A DNA stretch of 64,000 bases from Haematococcus lacustris (lineage: Eukaryota > Chlorophyta > Chlorophyceae > Chlamydomonadales > Haematococcaceae). The DNA is taken from the NCBI GenBank assembly GCA_030144725.1, contig JASKMD010000012.1, forward strand, positions 7,715,833 through 7,779,832. The letters are read 5' to 3'. The translations under genes were made by a program, and so were the position numbers. This document shows, piece after piece, positions 11,201-27,170 of this stretch (its first letter is position 1; each line of letters begins with the position of its first letter). The notes under the pieces were generated by a model. The model was given only the letters and a program-made list of their open reading frames with translations, was not told where the DNA came from and searched no databases.

Positions 11201-12778
11201 AGGTTGGAGGCTGCACATGGGGTGTGGGAAGGTATGCGGAGGACTCAACACCTAACAAATGTCCGCATGCTTGCATGGGGTGCTGGACATGGCAGTGCTG
11301 CTGTCCCCTTCTCTTTTGTGGGCTGCTGCTGCTGCTGCTGATCATGCCGTTATTGCTGTTGCTTGCTGTGTTGGTGTTGGTGCTGGTGGCTGTGCTTGCA
11401 GACCTTGTCCAAGCCCCACTGCATGAAGAATGTGAAGCAGTCTGAGCCCTGCACCAGCCCATCGCGGTCGCTGTCCAGCTGTTGGAAGGCGGCCTGGTAG
11501 CGCGCCATGTCAGCAGGGGTAGCTGGGGCGAAGCTGCCGCCCCCTGCACAGAGCACAGTCCAACAACATGTGCCACTCAGGCTGACCACTGCCACCACCA
11601 GGACAGCCATGGATGACTAGGTGGTCCAGGGATTAGGCAGAGTGAGGGGCAAGGTGGAAACAGCAGAAAGCACAGCTGGTCAGTGCCAGCTTGACATGCC
11701 TGCCAACCCCACCCACCCTTCTGGGTCCAGGCCCCATGCTGGCTGCTACCCTGGCCCACTAACAATCTCCACACTACTCATTCGTAGATATCTGGCCACC
11801 ACACAGCACTTGGTCCAGGTCGTATTTGTAGAGCGTGGCACACGTAGTACTGAACGCACCCCTCGTGGCTCTCTCCCCCACCCCTGCCCACCCAGACGTT
11901 TTCCCCCCGACCTGAGTCCTATGCCACTCAGCCACCCAGCCACCCACCCAGCCACCCAGCAACTCAGCCACCCACTTAGCCACCCAGCCACCTACCAGTT
12001 TCCTGTGGCTGGTATCCCACCCCAGTAAACTGCGGTGCATACCCGCCTCCCGCTGCTGGGGCTCCTGCGTGTGCTGGTGCATGCACATAGCTGGGCTGCG
12101 CGGGCTGGGGGCCGGGCAGGGGGTTGGGGGGCCCGCCAAGCTGCGCAGTTTGATTAGTTGCAGCTGTCTGGCCCGCAGGGGCTGCGGGACTGGGGCCGGC
12201 CTGGCCTGCACCATAAGCTCCGGTGACCTGGGGGGAATAGCTGACACCTCCATATTGCTGCATGCCATGCATGGCTGGGGTTGGTAGGGGGGGGCCCAAC
12301 CCAGCCAGGGTCACGCGTGCTTGGTCCAGTGGCAGTCGCCCCCCATTGGCCTGCTAGGGACAAGCCAGAGACAGAGCTGGAGTTGGGCCAGTGGGAGGCT
12401 TATTGCTGTCTAAGCCGGCTTTAGGCAAAGGTGGATAATTATCTGCTGTGTTACATGGCTGCCTGTGCTGCAGCAGTGGCATCTTGCCTGGGCCAGGGCG
12501 ACCAAGCGCATTGAGGCTGAAAACTGCATCTGATTGAGACATGGTGCACCTCCAGAGGCGAGCTCCCAGACCTGCGGTGCAACTCTTGAGCTTGGAATAC
12601 CTTGAACAACCCCAGACCCTGGTGGGGTTGACCAGACCTGCCCCAGCGTGGATTGATCCAGCGCGGATCGCTGGAAGAAGCGCACGGCCTCTGCGCCTCC
12701 AACAACTCCATCCCCATCTTGGTCTGCGATGCGGAACCACTGAGTGAATAGCTGTTGCTGGTCGGGGCCCTTCACCAT
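8209..12778 (-). CDS. EH1: EH-domain endocytic protein, AtEH/Pan1-like (797 aa)
   Basis: Nine exons in transcript order: 12,638-12,778, 12,488-12,571, 11,996-12,350, 11,404-11,543, 10,864-11,013, 10,183-10,379, 9,808-9,928, 9,456-9,560, 8,209-9,309. Together they make 798 codons. Two Eps15-homology domains are clear. EH1 (residues 1-95) has an EF-hand loop (DQDGDGVVGGAE) and FFQRSALDQSTLGQ followed by VWELA. EH2 starts about residue 195, with DSDRDGLVQGSD, then LRHIWDIV and ACLYLMDAAKRG. Pro/Gly/Gln linkers follow each domain, then a long coiled coil and an acidic tail ending in DDDAFGP and FDDNAFA. Order and local sequence fit the plant AtEH1/Pan1 subunits of the TPLATE clathrin-endocytosis complex, where EH domains bind NPF peptides and lipids. 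Intron 2 uses a GC donor (CAG|GCAAGA). Intron 6 holds a GGCAGGC/TGCATGC repeat at 10,020-10,180. Shares a tiny divergent promoter with MINDY. Confidence 0.9.
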
Positions 12779-12836
12779 GGCTACCGGACACTGTGCATAT
12801 GATCAGCACCTTCAGTAATTCCGCAGAGAGAGTGAA
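12779..12836. promoter_or_regulatory. Bidirectional promoter between EH protein and MINDY
   Basis: Only 58 bp separate the two chosen ATGs of divergent genes. Promoters and 5' UTRs must therefore overlap each other or a coding exon unless MINDY starts further downstream, for example at ATG 12,882. No TATA box is evident. Confidence 0.6.
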
Positions 12837-15800
12837 ATGCGGGTTGATGAAAATGAAGGTTTAGCACGTTTCCCAGCCTCGATGGCTGGCTTGGATGATC
12901 CGCCTTCAAGATACTTGATAAAACGCATAAGGTTCTTAGGGCGACAAGAAGTCCCCGTATTTTGCCAGAACCTCGAAGGGCCGTGTCCTTTGCTTGCCGG
13001 TAGGCGACCGCTTCTCCTTCTCGAACATCGCTGCCCATGACCATCCTGCCTGCCTGCTGACTTCTTCACACCCTTCTGCCTGCTTGGTCATCATCATCAA
13101 CTTGTGTTGCCCTCTGCAGTCGCCAACGTCCTGAGCCTGCGCAACCAGCTTGATGTGCCAGCCAGTGCCACCTCCCTGTCCACGGACCGCCTCATCAGCC
13201 TAGTGGCTGAGAGGCTCCTCGACAGCAACCTCGGCTTCACCCCAGTAGGCACACCCCGTGGCCAGCAGAGCAGCGTGTATGAGGCCAATCTGCGCGCCAA
13301 CATCGCTGGAGTCATGGAGGTGCTGGGCAGGCTGCACACCGGCATAGATGTGAACTTGCGGTGAGTGCTGTGCCCTCCTTCGTCTGCCTCGCCCAAGGTG
13401 TGTTTCAGTTTATGTTGCACTGCCATGGCCGCCATGGCCGCAAAGGTGGCTGCTGCGATGCCGATATGTGTGCCAGCGCAGCTTTGACTCGCCTACCGGG
13501 TTCGAGGCCACCCCTGAGGTGGCTGTGTTCGACCTGCTGGACATCACACTGCTGCATGGCTGGCTGTGTGACCCACAAGATGAGGTCACACACCAGGTGC
13601 TGCGCTCCAGGTGGGTAAAGCCTGAGTGGGTGGGGTCAGAGACGCCTGGGTAATGAAGGGGTGGCAGCAGGGGTCAGTGCAAAGGGAAAGGGGGTCAGCA
13701 GGGGGGGTTGGGTTAGGGGGTGGGGAGGGTGGACAAGGAGTGGTGGTTAGAGCAGTTTGAGTGCTGCTGCTGCTGCTGCTGCTGCTGCCTCCCTGCTCTG
13801 CTGCAGGTCGTACAACGAGTTAGTCGAGCTGCTGGTGAGTGCGCTGGAGGAGTCTCCTCCCCCCAGCCTGCCCCGCCAGACCTCAGCTGTCAGGCGCCTC
13901 ACCCCCCTGGCCTCCCCCCAGCCCTCCTTCTCAGCCGTGTCCACAGGAGCCAGCTCCTCCCTGCCAACGCCCCCAACACCGGCATCAGCAGCCACAGCAC
14001 CTGAACAAAACGGCACAGGGTCAGCAGCAGCAGCTGCAGCAGCAGGTCCTGACCTGTTGCCTGTGACAGCAGCAGGGTCAGCAGCAGCAGGGGGGTTACC
14101 GGCAGCCCCTGACCCAGTCACTGCTACTACAGCGTCAGGAGGAGGAGCGGCTGGAGCATCCACAGGCGGCCTCATAGGGGGCCTGGCCTCGTCAATGTCC
14201 CGAACGCTGACTGACCTGCTGGGTGTGGATGAGCTGGTGGAAGGTAGTGGACCCCCGGCTGGGTCAGGCAGGGCCCCCCTGGCAGCAGCAGCAGCAGCAG
14301 CAGTAGTGCAGGAGGGCACTGCTGCACAAGGTGCTGGAGCTAACCCAGGGACCCTGGCACCCGGAGCTGTGCATGCCGTGGCAGGCGTGCATGGCGGTGC
14401 AGTGGCGCCTGCTGCTGTGGGTGAAGATGAGGGGACACAGCCGGCCAGCAATGGCTCAGAGCAGCTGCCTTCTGAGCTGCCTAAGCAGCAGCACAGCCAG
14501 GAAGTGTCAGGGCAGGGCAGCAGTGATGGGGTAGGGGCACCCCCACCCTCCCTGGCCCCAGTGGCCTCCCCGGCCCCCTTGGCAGACGTGTTTTCCAGCA
14601 TGATTGTTGCTGACCACAGTCCATGCGCTTCCGACCCCATGGCCCATGCGCAGTCCCACCCCCCACCACCCCCTTGCCACTCCCTGGCCCCACAGCCTCC
14701 CTCAACACCCCTGGGGCAAGAGGTCGCAGGCCCCCCTGGGCATGGCTCATTTGACCAGCAGCAGGACCAGCAGGGGCAGGGGCAGTTGCAAGAACAGCGG
14801 CGGCAGGAGCAGGAGCAGCAGCCGCCGCAGCAGCAGCAGCAGCCGCAGCAGCAGAGCAGCACCCCGCAGCAGCAAGGGCAGCAAAGGCGGCGGCGGGAGG
14901 AAGCGCTGGTGGCGCGGGACTTCCTGACACAGACGGCCACCCAGCTAACTGTGCACGGCCTGGCTGCGCTGGCGGACTGCCTGCGGGACAACGCCCTGGC
15001 GGTCTTCTTCAGGTGACCAGCCAGGCCGGGTGGGTAAGGGGGGCAGAGGGCCAGAGGGGGGGAGGGGGAGGGAGGAGGCAGTGCAGCCAGCAGGTCAGGG
15101 GTCAACGGTGGGGGGTGGGCAGGGAGAGGGTAGGGTGGGGAGGGGGGCAGCAGGGGCTGCAGGGCTATGCCAGGCTGGGTGTGATCTAGGGTATGGGGTG
15201 AGGCAGACTGGGTGACAGGTGTACAATGTGTGATGCAAGGTGTGGTGTGGTGTGATGTGCAGGAACAACCATTTCAACTGCATGTTCAAGTACCAGGGTC
15301 TGGTGTACCTCCTGGTGACTGACCAGGGCTACCTGGGGGAGCAGCAGGTGGGTAGGGGGGAGGGGCAGGGGCAGGGTAGGCTGATGGGGGAGCGAGGCAG
15401 AGAGTGGGGGGAAGGAAGGGAAGAGGAATGGACTGGGACAGGGGCAGGGGCAGGTAGAGGTGGCAGCGGTAGGAGCAGGGGCAGGAAGAGAGGCAGGAGC
15501 AGGGTCAGGAAGAGGTGGCAGGGGCAGGAAGAGGTGGCAGAGGCAGGGGCAGGGGTAGGAAGAGGGGGCAGGGCAGGGGTAGGAAGAGGGGGTAGGGCGG
15601 GGGCAGGAACAGAGGACAGCATCTCAAAACCACGCCGGCACTCTCATGCACATGGTCACTCCCATGACGTCCCCTGAAGTCCAGCACCCCACTGCTCCCC
15701 ACCCCCCACTCTACTGCTTGGTCCGCCCCCCAGGTGGTGTGGGAGCGACTGGACACAGTGGACGGCGACACTGCGCTGTGCGGCCCCGACTTCACTCCTT

Positions 15801-16914
15801 ACCAGGCGCCTGCCAGCCCCAGCGGCAGCAGGTCTCAGGGGCGCCAAGGGGCTCAGCACCCCGGCATGGAGGTGGACATGGATGCGCTGGCGGCCCTCCC
15901 CCCTGGGGTGCTGGACGGTGGGTTTAGGGCGAGGGGGCGCATGACTGGGATCCGGCCTGGTCAGGCGGCCTGGCCTGGGGTGGGTGGACATGGGTGGGAT
16001 GACTGGGCCAGATCATGCCAGACCAGGTTGAGTCAGGGAAGGTGCGGTCAGATCAGGGCGGGTAGGTTGGGTTGGGTGGGATGATGGGTACGCATGGGGT
16101 GGCATGCAGCATGGTGTCAGGCCAGTCAGCATCTTCCTATGGTTTAACAACGTTGGCACAGCACCCTGCATTGTGAGGGGGGTCTGTGGTCTGTGGCCTA
16201 TTGCCTGTACCTTCATGACTGTTACCAAACCAGGACATGAGCGCATGCACCATTGCTCGCCTCACACCCTCTGGGCCAGCACTTGGGTGAGGTGGGCGTC
16301 ACCAGGCCAGGTTCCAGGCCAGGGGCGCACCTGCCCCTTCCTCCCTCTGGGCCCGTCACAAGTCATTACCACCACATGTCACCCCCACCCCCACCCCTCC
16401 TTCCCTATCCTCTTTCTCTCCTTCCTCAACGCCCCCCTCTCCCTGCCCCCCGCCCCCTCCACCCGCAGGCCTGTCTGAAGCAGACGCTGCCGCCATCGCA
16501 GAGGCCGCTGGACTGCTGCGCCCCGCCCCCACTGCCTGGTCCCCGCCACCAGCCGCCATCCAGCACCCTGGCCACTCGGGCCTCAGCTCAGCCCAGGCGG
16601 ATGCTGACCTGGCCATGGCCCTCCAGCTGCAGGAGCAGGAGGAGGAGCAGGAGCGCCAGCGACATGCCCGGCAGCAGCAGCAGCAGGCCGGGCAGCAGAG
16701 GCAGCAGCAGGGCCTGGGCAGCCCGCACAGACCACCCCAGCAGCAGCAGCAACAGGGGCAAGGACAGGGGTATGGATGGGGCAGAGGGCAGGGGCGAGGG
16801 GGGGGCGGAGGCCAGGGGGGGGCTGTAGGGGGGAGAGGGGGGGCGGGGCAAGGGGGACGCGTGGCGGTCCCACCACCGCAAGAGGAGGACAAGAGCAGCT
16901 GCAGTGTCATGTGA
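12837..16914 (+). CDS. MINDY: MINDY-family deubiquitinase with C-terminal CaaX box
   Basis: Seven exons: 12,837-12,999, 13,120-13,360, 13,482-13,610, 13,807-15,012, 15,263-15,347, 15,734-15,917, 16,469-16,914; phases agree. MINDY enzymes are cysteine proteases that trim Lys48-linked ubiquitin chains. The catalytic motif FCQNLEGPCPLLA spans intron 1 with oxyanion Gln and nucleophile Cys; VANVLSLRNQL follows. The family segments GIDVNLRF, FDLLDITLLHGWLCDP, SYNELVELL, QLTVHGLAALADCL, FFRNNHFN (catalytic His), YLLVTDQGYLGE and VVWERLDTVDGD are all present in order. A ubiquitin-binding helix (DLAMALQLQEQE) lies in the last exon. Unusual: about 340 residues of Ala/Ser/Pro/Gln-rich sequence are inserted in exon 4 before the QLTVHGL segment, the tail is Gln/Gly-rich, and the protein ends CSVM, a plausible prenylation box. 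A TGTAA signal lies at 17,019. Confidence 0.92.
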
Positions 16915-17353
16915 CAGGGGCCACCCTACAGGTGCCCCCTTATGAAAGGGTTTTGCTGGAGCGCGAGCTGCACCGAGCGCAAGGGCCAGGTCCGGGGGAG
17001 CATCCCATGCGATGCTCCTGTAATTTATCAGACGTCGGAGGTGACGGCCCTGATCTGCTGTACGGCTTAACCACCCTCCACGGTGCCGGTCAACCGCGGA
17101 ACCTGGCAGATGTGAAAATATACATGTCGCACAGTGGCACTTCGGCAGAGTGTCGTGGCGATCGTTTGGTCTTCAAGCACTGTTGCAAATAGTCAAAGGC
17201 AAATCCATGTATTCTTTGCATCTCGTAAGAGAGGGCCACAACGGGGTCCCAATATGTCACCAAACACCCACACATGATGCAACATGCTCGTTTATTCGAC
17301 AATGCCCACTGCCACCCATCACTCGCACCACCCGACTTGCGCCCCCACCCCTG
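16915..17353. other. Convergent 3' flanks of MINDY and MYST genes
   Basis: Contains the MINDY 3' UTR with TGTAA at 17,019-17,023, the algal polyadenylation signal, and the 3' flank of the MYST gene. No separate gene is supported. Confidence 0.55.
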
Positions 17354-21451
<4,098 letters not shown>

Positions 21452-21972
21452 GGCTGGTATGCAAGTTCAGACAAACCCACGCGGGCACCCTTGTTTCTTG
21501 CAACCCACATTAGAGCTGCGTTTGTCCAGGTCGCCCCGGGCCATCCAACTAAGCTGCTGCTGACGATCGCCTCGGTCTATAGGGTCGGCCTCGCATATTG
21601 CGCGCTGCGCTCGCTGCTCCTGTCCTGCCCTTCAGACAGCACTGTGTAATCCTCCTCGACAAATCTGCTGGTGTGTGATTGTAGTTGGGAGTTGGCTGTG
21701 GCGACGAATGTCGGTCGAGACTGGTTCCAGTCAAAACTCCCTGGGTGGTGCGGAGGCTGCTGCTGATTTGCTCGACCCGAAGCCTTTGCTCGTGTCTTTC
21801 TTCACTGACATGGCCTTCCTCAAAGATAATCGCTTCTCTCCCTCAGAAGAGTCCTTGGACACTTCCCTGTACAGTGTGGAACAATTGAGAAGCAGACAAA
21901 CAAAAAGTAGTCAGCAGTGAGCAAACAACATGACCAGGTAGCTAGCAAAAGGACAGTAGCTACCGGCACTGC
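21452..21972. other. Intergenic region upstream of the MYST gene
   Basis: Contains the presumed MYST promoter and the 3' flank of the next minus-strand gene. A 20-bp motif at 21,659-21,678 recurs at 23,009-23,028. A 70-codon plus-strand frame starting at ATG 21,708 (MSVETGSS) lies here but has no recognisable domain and I do not call it a gene. Confidence 0.5.
21659..21678 (-). promoter_or_regulatory. 20-bp motif shared by two upstream regions, copy 1
   Basis: The 20-mer ACAAATCTGCTGGTGTGTGA lies about 210 bp before the MYST start codon. An identical 20-mer is at 23,009-23,028, about 55 bp before the start of the neighbouring gene on the same strand. Either a shared cis element or a duplicated segment. 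Confidence 0.45.
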
Positions 21973-22954
21973 TTACTTGTCTGCTGGGAGACCCGTGATT
22001 GATGTCTTGAGCTGGCCCTGGTCCTCAAGCTCCTGGCGCTTGTCCAGGAATTGCACTATTGTGAGGTAAGCCACCTGCAGAAGTCACAGTGCACACAATT
22101 ACCTCCATGCCAAGTGCAGAATGGCTGTTGTTGCACTGTACTTGCTCGCTGAAGAGGCATCATGCCTAAGGAATGCCAGCCGAGCTATACCTGGCTGGAC
22201 AGGGTTCAATCTGCATGGTATAGCTGCTGTGGCCTGCTGAGCCTGTAGCATCCTGTCTGCGTACTGCCACCCACCCCAAGGGTGACTGTGGCCAGCAGTG
22301 CAACGACAGTGGTGAAGGCGAGGGTGACAAAAAAGTTATACGCCGACTGCTCTTTTTGCACTGATGCCAAGACATCGCTGGCTGCCTCTTGCAAGGCTGC
22401 TGTGTCCTGTCAAGCACCAACATGAGCACATGTTCCCTTGGCACCAGAGTGAGCATATGTTGAGCAGCATAGAGAGGGGGGCGGAGTGGCGATTGATGAC
22501 ACTATGGGAATGGCTGTCACACCATATCCCACATTGTGCTGAAGTCTGGCCATTGGCAGTGAGGCATGCTCTGCTCTAGCTGCTTATGGGGCGCTGGCAC
22601 GAATCGATGTTGAAGTTCCAGCCCCTAACCCACCGTGGCTAGTGCTGCTCCTGGAAGTAATAGGCATGCTGCTGCAGCTAGGCTGCCCAAGCTTGCTCCC
22701 TTGTGCAGCTGCGTAACGACATCACTGGTTGTCTGCACACCAACACCAGTGATTATCAGCAGCTGGACGGCGGCAGGACTATCCGTTGGAAGGAGCATCC
22801 CTGCCACCACCTTATCGTGGTTTTGGCTGCATGTGGACTGCGTTGCGCTGAGCTTCCGTAAATGATGTGCGCAGAGCGGTCGGCTGCTCGCCCGATAGGC
22901 TCGGTGGCCTAACGACCCCATTTTGCAATCTGTGAGCAGCGCGCATGGTGCCAT
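21973..22954 (-). CDS. Small, probably plastid-targeted membrane protein (184 aa)
   Basis: Three exons in transcript order: 22,634-22,954, 22,275-22,406, 21,973-22,074; phases are zero and total 185 codons. The first exon is rich in R, S, A and T with few acids, like an algal transit peptide, and ends in a hydrophobic Ala-rich stretch with an AxA-type site (LAAAACLLLPGAALA), as in thylakoid-transfer signals. Exon 2 has an amphipathic helix (ALQEAASDVLASVQKEQS) and a membrane helix (FFVTLAFTTVVALLATVTLG). Exon 3 adds YLTIVQFLDKRQELEDQ and ends GLPADK. I do not recognise the family; location in the thylakoid or plastid envelope is inferred from the N-terminus only. Confidence 0.65.
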
Positions 22955-23008
22955 ACTGCGGGTGAAACGTCCTGCTCAGCGTTCGAGTGTTGCGATGCAC
23001 TTCACCGA

Positions 23009-23028
23009 ACAAATCTGCTGGTGTGTGA
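23009..23028 (-). promoter_or_regulatory. 20-bp motif shared by two upstream regions, copy 2
   Basis: Identical 20-mer to 21,659-21,678, lying about 55 bp upstream of ATG 22,954, so in or next to the promoter or 5' UTR of the plastid-protein gene. Confidence 0.45.
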
Positions 23029-23250
23029 CCGGAGTCAAAATGCTGTGGGAGGGGCTGTGGTAGGAGGCAAACCTAATGATCGGCACAGATGATGCTAAGC
23101 AGCGGCACAGGGACACCTGGCTTAGTCTAAACTGTCCTACACCAGCTTCAGTTGCGGTGGAAACTGTACTTAGCTATCCAACCTACACATCACACCAGTG
23201 ATGGGTAATACAAGATACGTGTATCGATACCGATACGTATTTTTGTATAA

Positions 23251-24366
23251 CTTCAATTTACCCGGATCTAAACGGTTTCTGCCCGCATTTTAAAAGGCTG
23301 TAACAAGGGCAACCGACGGCTAATTATGTCTCAACCGTCAATTATAGCCAACCGTCAATTACAGCCAACCGCCAATTATAGCCAACCGCCAATTATAGCA
23401 ACCGCCAATTATAGCCAACCGTCAATTATAGCCAACCGCCATTTATAGCCAACCGATAAGTCGCAACCACTGCACATGGCAACACACAATCTTATCCTCA
23501 TATCACGCGCTTTGCACCTCCGTGTACCTCATGCGACTTATGCGCCCATGCCCTTCATTTCTTCATCATGCAATTCATCTATGCATTCGCATGCACTCCA
23601 TCATAGCAAAGCTAACTTGCATGCGCTTCACCCCATAGAAGAGGAAGCCCCGCCTAATACACGGCACCATGAACACCACTTGCAACACAACATGACAAAC
23701 AGATGACTAAGCAGTAGCCGAGACGTGAGTAGTGCCATGCCATGCATCATGCGTGGTATTCCAAAGGCTGGTGAGGGACAACAACGCTATCTAAGAGAGA
23801 ATGGCAGGACTGGGAGGTGGTGAAGATGGTGAAGGTGGTGGTAGCCTGAGCTGGGGCGGTGGGCAGGCTGGGAGCATCAAGATCACCACCTGTGTGATGT
23901 GCGCCACCCTCAGCGCCTGCAACAACATTACTTGGTATTGGTAGCACGGAAGCCACCTCAAAAGTAACCCCCCATTGGTAGCCACAATGGATAAGTGACT
24001 TGAGCTCCTGCAAAGAAGGACATCAAAGAGGGTTTTGGCAGCCATCATGCACAATGTAAGACTCCATACCACCGGGATCTGCCCACCCTCCCCAAGGGGC
24101 ACACAAGAGTGTGCTCACTGACCTGACTAAGCTTGAAGTTCTGTTTGACTTGATGATAGGCCAAAAGCATGAGCGTTAGCAACTCTGCAAGAGACAAAAC
24201 AACATGATGTGGCAAACATGAATGCACACGAATACAATTGCGCAGGCACATGTTGCTGCCCTGATTACTGCTAGCCCTGGCAGCTATGGCAATGGCAATA
24301 GCACGGCTGCCCTAGCGACCAAAAAGATGGTCACAACGCCTACACGGTTGAGGAAACACCTACGTT
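23251..24366. repeat. Internal duplication, copy A
   Basis: Begins CTTCAATTTACCCGG and ends near the CGACCAAAAAGA segment. It aligns along its length with 25,456-26,514 with small indels. It includes a run of about nine 17-bp units (CAATTATAGCCAACCG-like) at 23,315-23,460. Confidence 0.85.
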
Positions 24367-25455
24367 GATAGTTGGTCACCCCCGCCATTGGCTGCACCCC
24401 CGTGGCTCAAGAGATACCTTTCTTACTCATTTCTGCACGGATGAGGCCGCCGATTGGTGCGATGAGCTGCTTATGGCCTAACTAGAGTGCAGCCAGCCCC
24501 AACGATTTGCCGGGTGGCTGGCCCCAACCCGCGACGGACAATTCAAATTTTCAGGTCAGCACGCGACAGTGTTGCTGCGTCCCAGCACGCATCGATACCA
24601 TCTCCCAAGCTGGGGGCGTGACCGCGACGGCGGATTGCTGCTGAACCTGCAATTTCGCAACTTGCCCCCAACCCGCGACGGACATTTGATTTTTCAGGTT
24701 GTACAGGATGCTCTGATCATTGATGCCTGCGACTTCCGAGCAACCACGCGCAGCAAGAATTGGTCAAAAACATGTAGAAACTGAGCTGGGAAAAAGTTGA
24801 CCGCCCACTCATGAAACGGCCCAAACATGATGACATCGCGCTTCTGTCCTGATTAGACGTTAGAAGCCCACACAAGGAGCAGCACAGAACTGGCAGTTTA
24901 TCATTTGACGTCCTGGTTGGACTCTGAAAAATTGTCAAGAACGTAAAAAAACATAAAAAACTGACATGGGGTGACGCGACACGAGTTGCACGCTGTTGTG
25001 GTGCAAGGACAGCCCAATAGCCATACCAGCACTCTCAAGCATATCAACAGCACTAGAACACATGTCAAGGGGGGTCCTGCGCCCGACAAGAAATCCTGCG
25101 CCCGACAAGAAATTCAAACATTTGAAAAGCTGGGCCGCTGAGCGCGATAGCTGTTCTCTGACCACAGTCCCACTAAGCAGGCCATTGCCGGCACAATGCC
25201 ACCAGAATTCTCAACACCCCCGCCCGCCCCGGCACAGGTGCACATCAGCCCGAGCAGCCCGCTAGCCTCGCGCTCGTGAGCTGCACAGCCCTGCGCAAGA
25301 ATCGCTCGGCCTCGCAGTTCCTCGTGAACGCTCTCGACCTCCGCCAGGGGCCTCCGGCCCCTGGCGTCGGTCTCGAGCGTTCACTCGGAACTGCTTCGGC
25401 CTCGGTCGTTTACAAACCCGGAAAAGCTTCGTCATTGCAGTTATCCTCATCATAA

Positions 25456-26514
25456 CTTCAATTTACCCGGATCTAAACGGTTTCTGCCCGCATTTTAAAA
25501 GGCTGTAACAAGGGCAACCGACAGCCAATTATGTCCTAACCGTCAATTATAGCTAACCGTCAATTATAGGCAACCGTCAATTATAGGCAACCGTCAATTA
25601 TAGCCAACCGTCAATTATAGCCAACCGCCAATTATTGCCAACCGCTAAGTCGCAACCACTACACATGGCAAAACATATGGCAAAACACAATATAATCCTC
25701 ATATCACGTGCCTTGCACCTCCTCCTTGCACCTCATGCACTTCATGTACCCATGCGCTTCATTTCTTCATTATGCAATTCCTCATTATGCAATTCATCAT
25801 TTGCATGCACTCAATCATAGCAAAGCTAACTTGCATGCGCTTCACCCCACACGGGAAACTCGCCTAATACACGGCACCATAAACATTACTTGCAACACAT
25901 TATGACAGACAGATGACTGAGCCGTAGCCGAGTCGTGAATAGTGCCATGCCTAACGAGGGACAACAACATTGTCTAGGAGAGAATGGCAGGACTGAGAGG
26001 TGGTGAAGGTGGAGGTGGTAGCCTGAGCTGGGGCAGTGGGCGGGCTGGGAGCATCAAGAGCACCACCTGTGATGTGCGCCCCATTCAACGGCGCTAGCAA
26101 CAACACTACTTGGTAGTGGTGGCACAAAAGCCACCTCAAAAACAACACCACATCGGTAGCCGCAACGATGGACATGATGACTTCAGCTCCTGCAAACAAT
26201 GACATCAAATAGGGTGTTGGCAGCCATCATGCACAATGTAAAACTCCATACCACCGGAATCTGCCCACCCTACCCAAGGGGCACACATAGTACACTGTAA
26301 GAGCCTCACTGACCTGACTGAGCAAGAGACGAAACAGTTCTGCAAGAGACGAAACATCATGATGTGAGCAACATGTATGCACACGAATACAATTGCACAA
26401 GCATATGTTGCTGCCCTGATTTCTGCAGCCCTATAGTGTGGCCCTCAATTGTGGCCCTGGTAGCACCACAATAACAATAGCACGGCTGCCCTAGCGACCA
26501 AAAAGAACACCTAC
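25456..26514. repeat. Internal duplication, copy B
   Basis: Second copy of the segment at 23,251-24,366, with its own array of 17-bp CAATTATAGCCAACCG-like units at about 25,517-25,640. The differing unit number shows that the arrays evolved after duplication. Confidence 0.85.
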
Positions 26515-26992
26515 GTTTGTACTTACGATGGCAACGTTGGGACAATGAGGTGGCGGCTGTAGCTGGGCCGGAGGCGGCGGCCCGCTGTGAAAACATGTTA
26601 TCGACATCGCGACCTCCACAAGAACGCTACGTTGTTACCTCCACAAGGGCGCTGGATGGATTTTGGGTGTCCCTACGAGCAAATCGCAGGGGTATTTGCC
26701 GATGGCGACTTCTGTGAGACCATATTAGTGCGTGGCATCTCGGCAATAGTGAAGTTTGAGCTTACCGATGTCAGGTTTGGTGCCACCGTTGTCGCCGTCA
26801 TTGTCGCCGCCGCTCCATTCTGCCAAAGAACGCCACTAGTGCCACGTCCATTACGCGAGCCATTACAACGACTGTCCTCCACCAAACAACAAGCAAAGAA
26901 TGCCTCAAATGTTACACTAAAGACAATGATCAGCTCGGCTCCGCCGAGCTCAGAATCGTTTTATCGCCTCTGTAAATTGAAGTTATACAAGT

Positions 26993-27170
26993 TAACTGCA
27001 ACGCCTCACCTTTTCCGGGTTTGTAAACGACCTCGGCCTCGCAGTTCCTCGTGAACGCTCTCGACCTCCGCCAGGGGCCTCCGGCCCCTGGCGTCGGTCT
27101 CGAGCGTTCACTCGGAACTGCTTCGGCCTCGGTCGTTTACAAACCCGGAAAAGGTTCGGTGTTGCAGTTA
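26993..27170. repeat. Long GC-rich palindrome, nearly perfect
   Basis: Two arms of about 85 bp are inverted around a short centre (GCCAGGGGCC, TCC, GGCCCCTGGC). The outer arms read CCTTTTCCGGGTTTGTAAAC and its complement. A partly truncated copy is at about 25,303-25,430. It could form a stable hairpin or be a nested foldback element. Frames across it are not genes. Confidence 0.85.

Noticed and set aside
13747..15105. 452-codon minus-strand frame
   Set aside because: Antisense shadow of MINDY exon 4, whose plus frame contains conserved family segments.
26587..27054. 155-codon plus-strand frame in the hAT-like element as transposase
   Set aside because: No hAT dimerisation or DDE motifs, crosses the palindrome, and composition is not protein-like.
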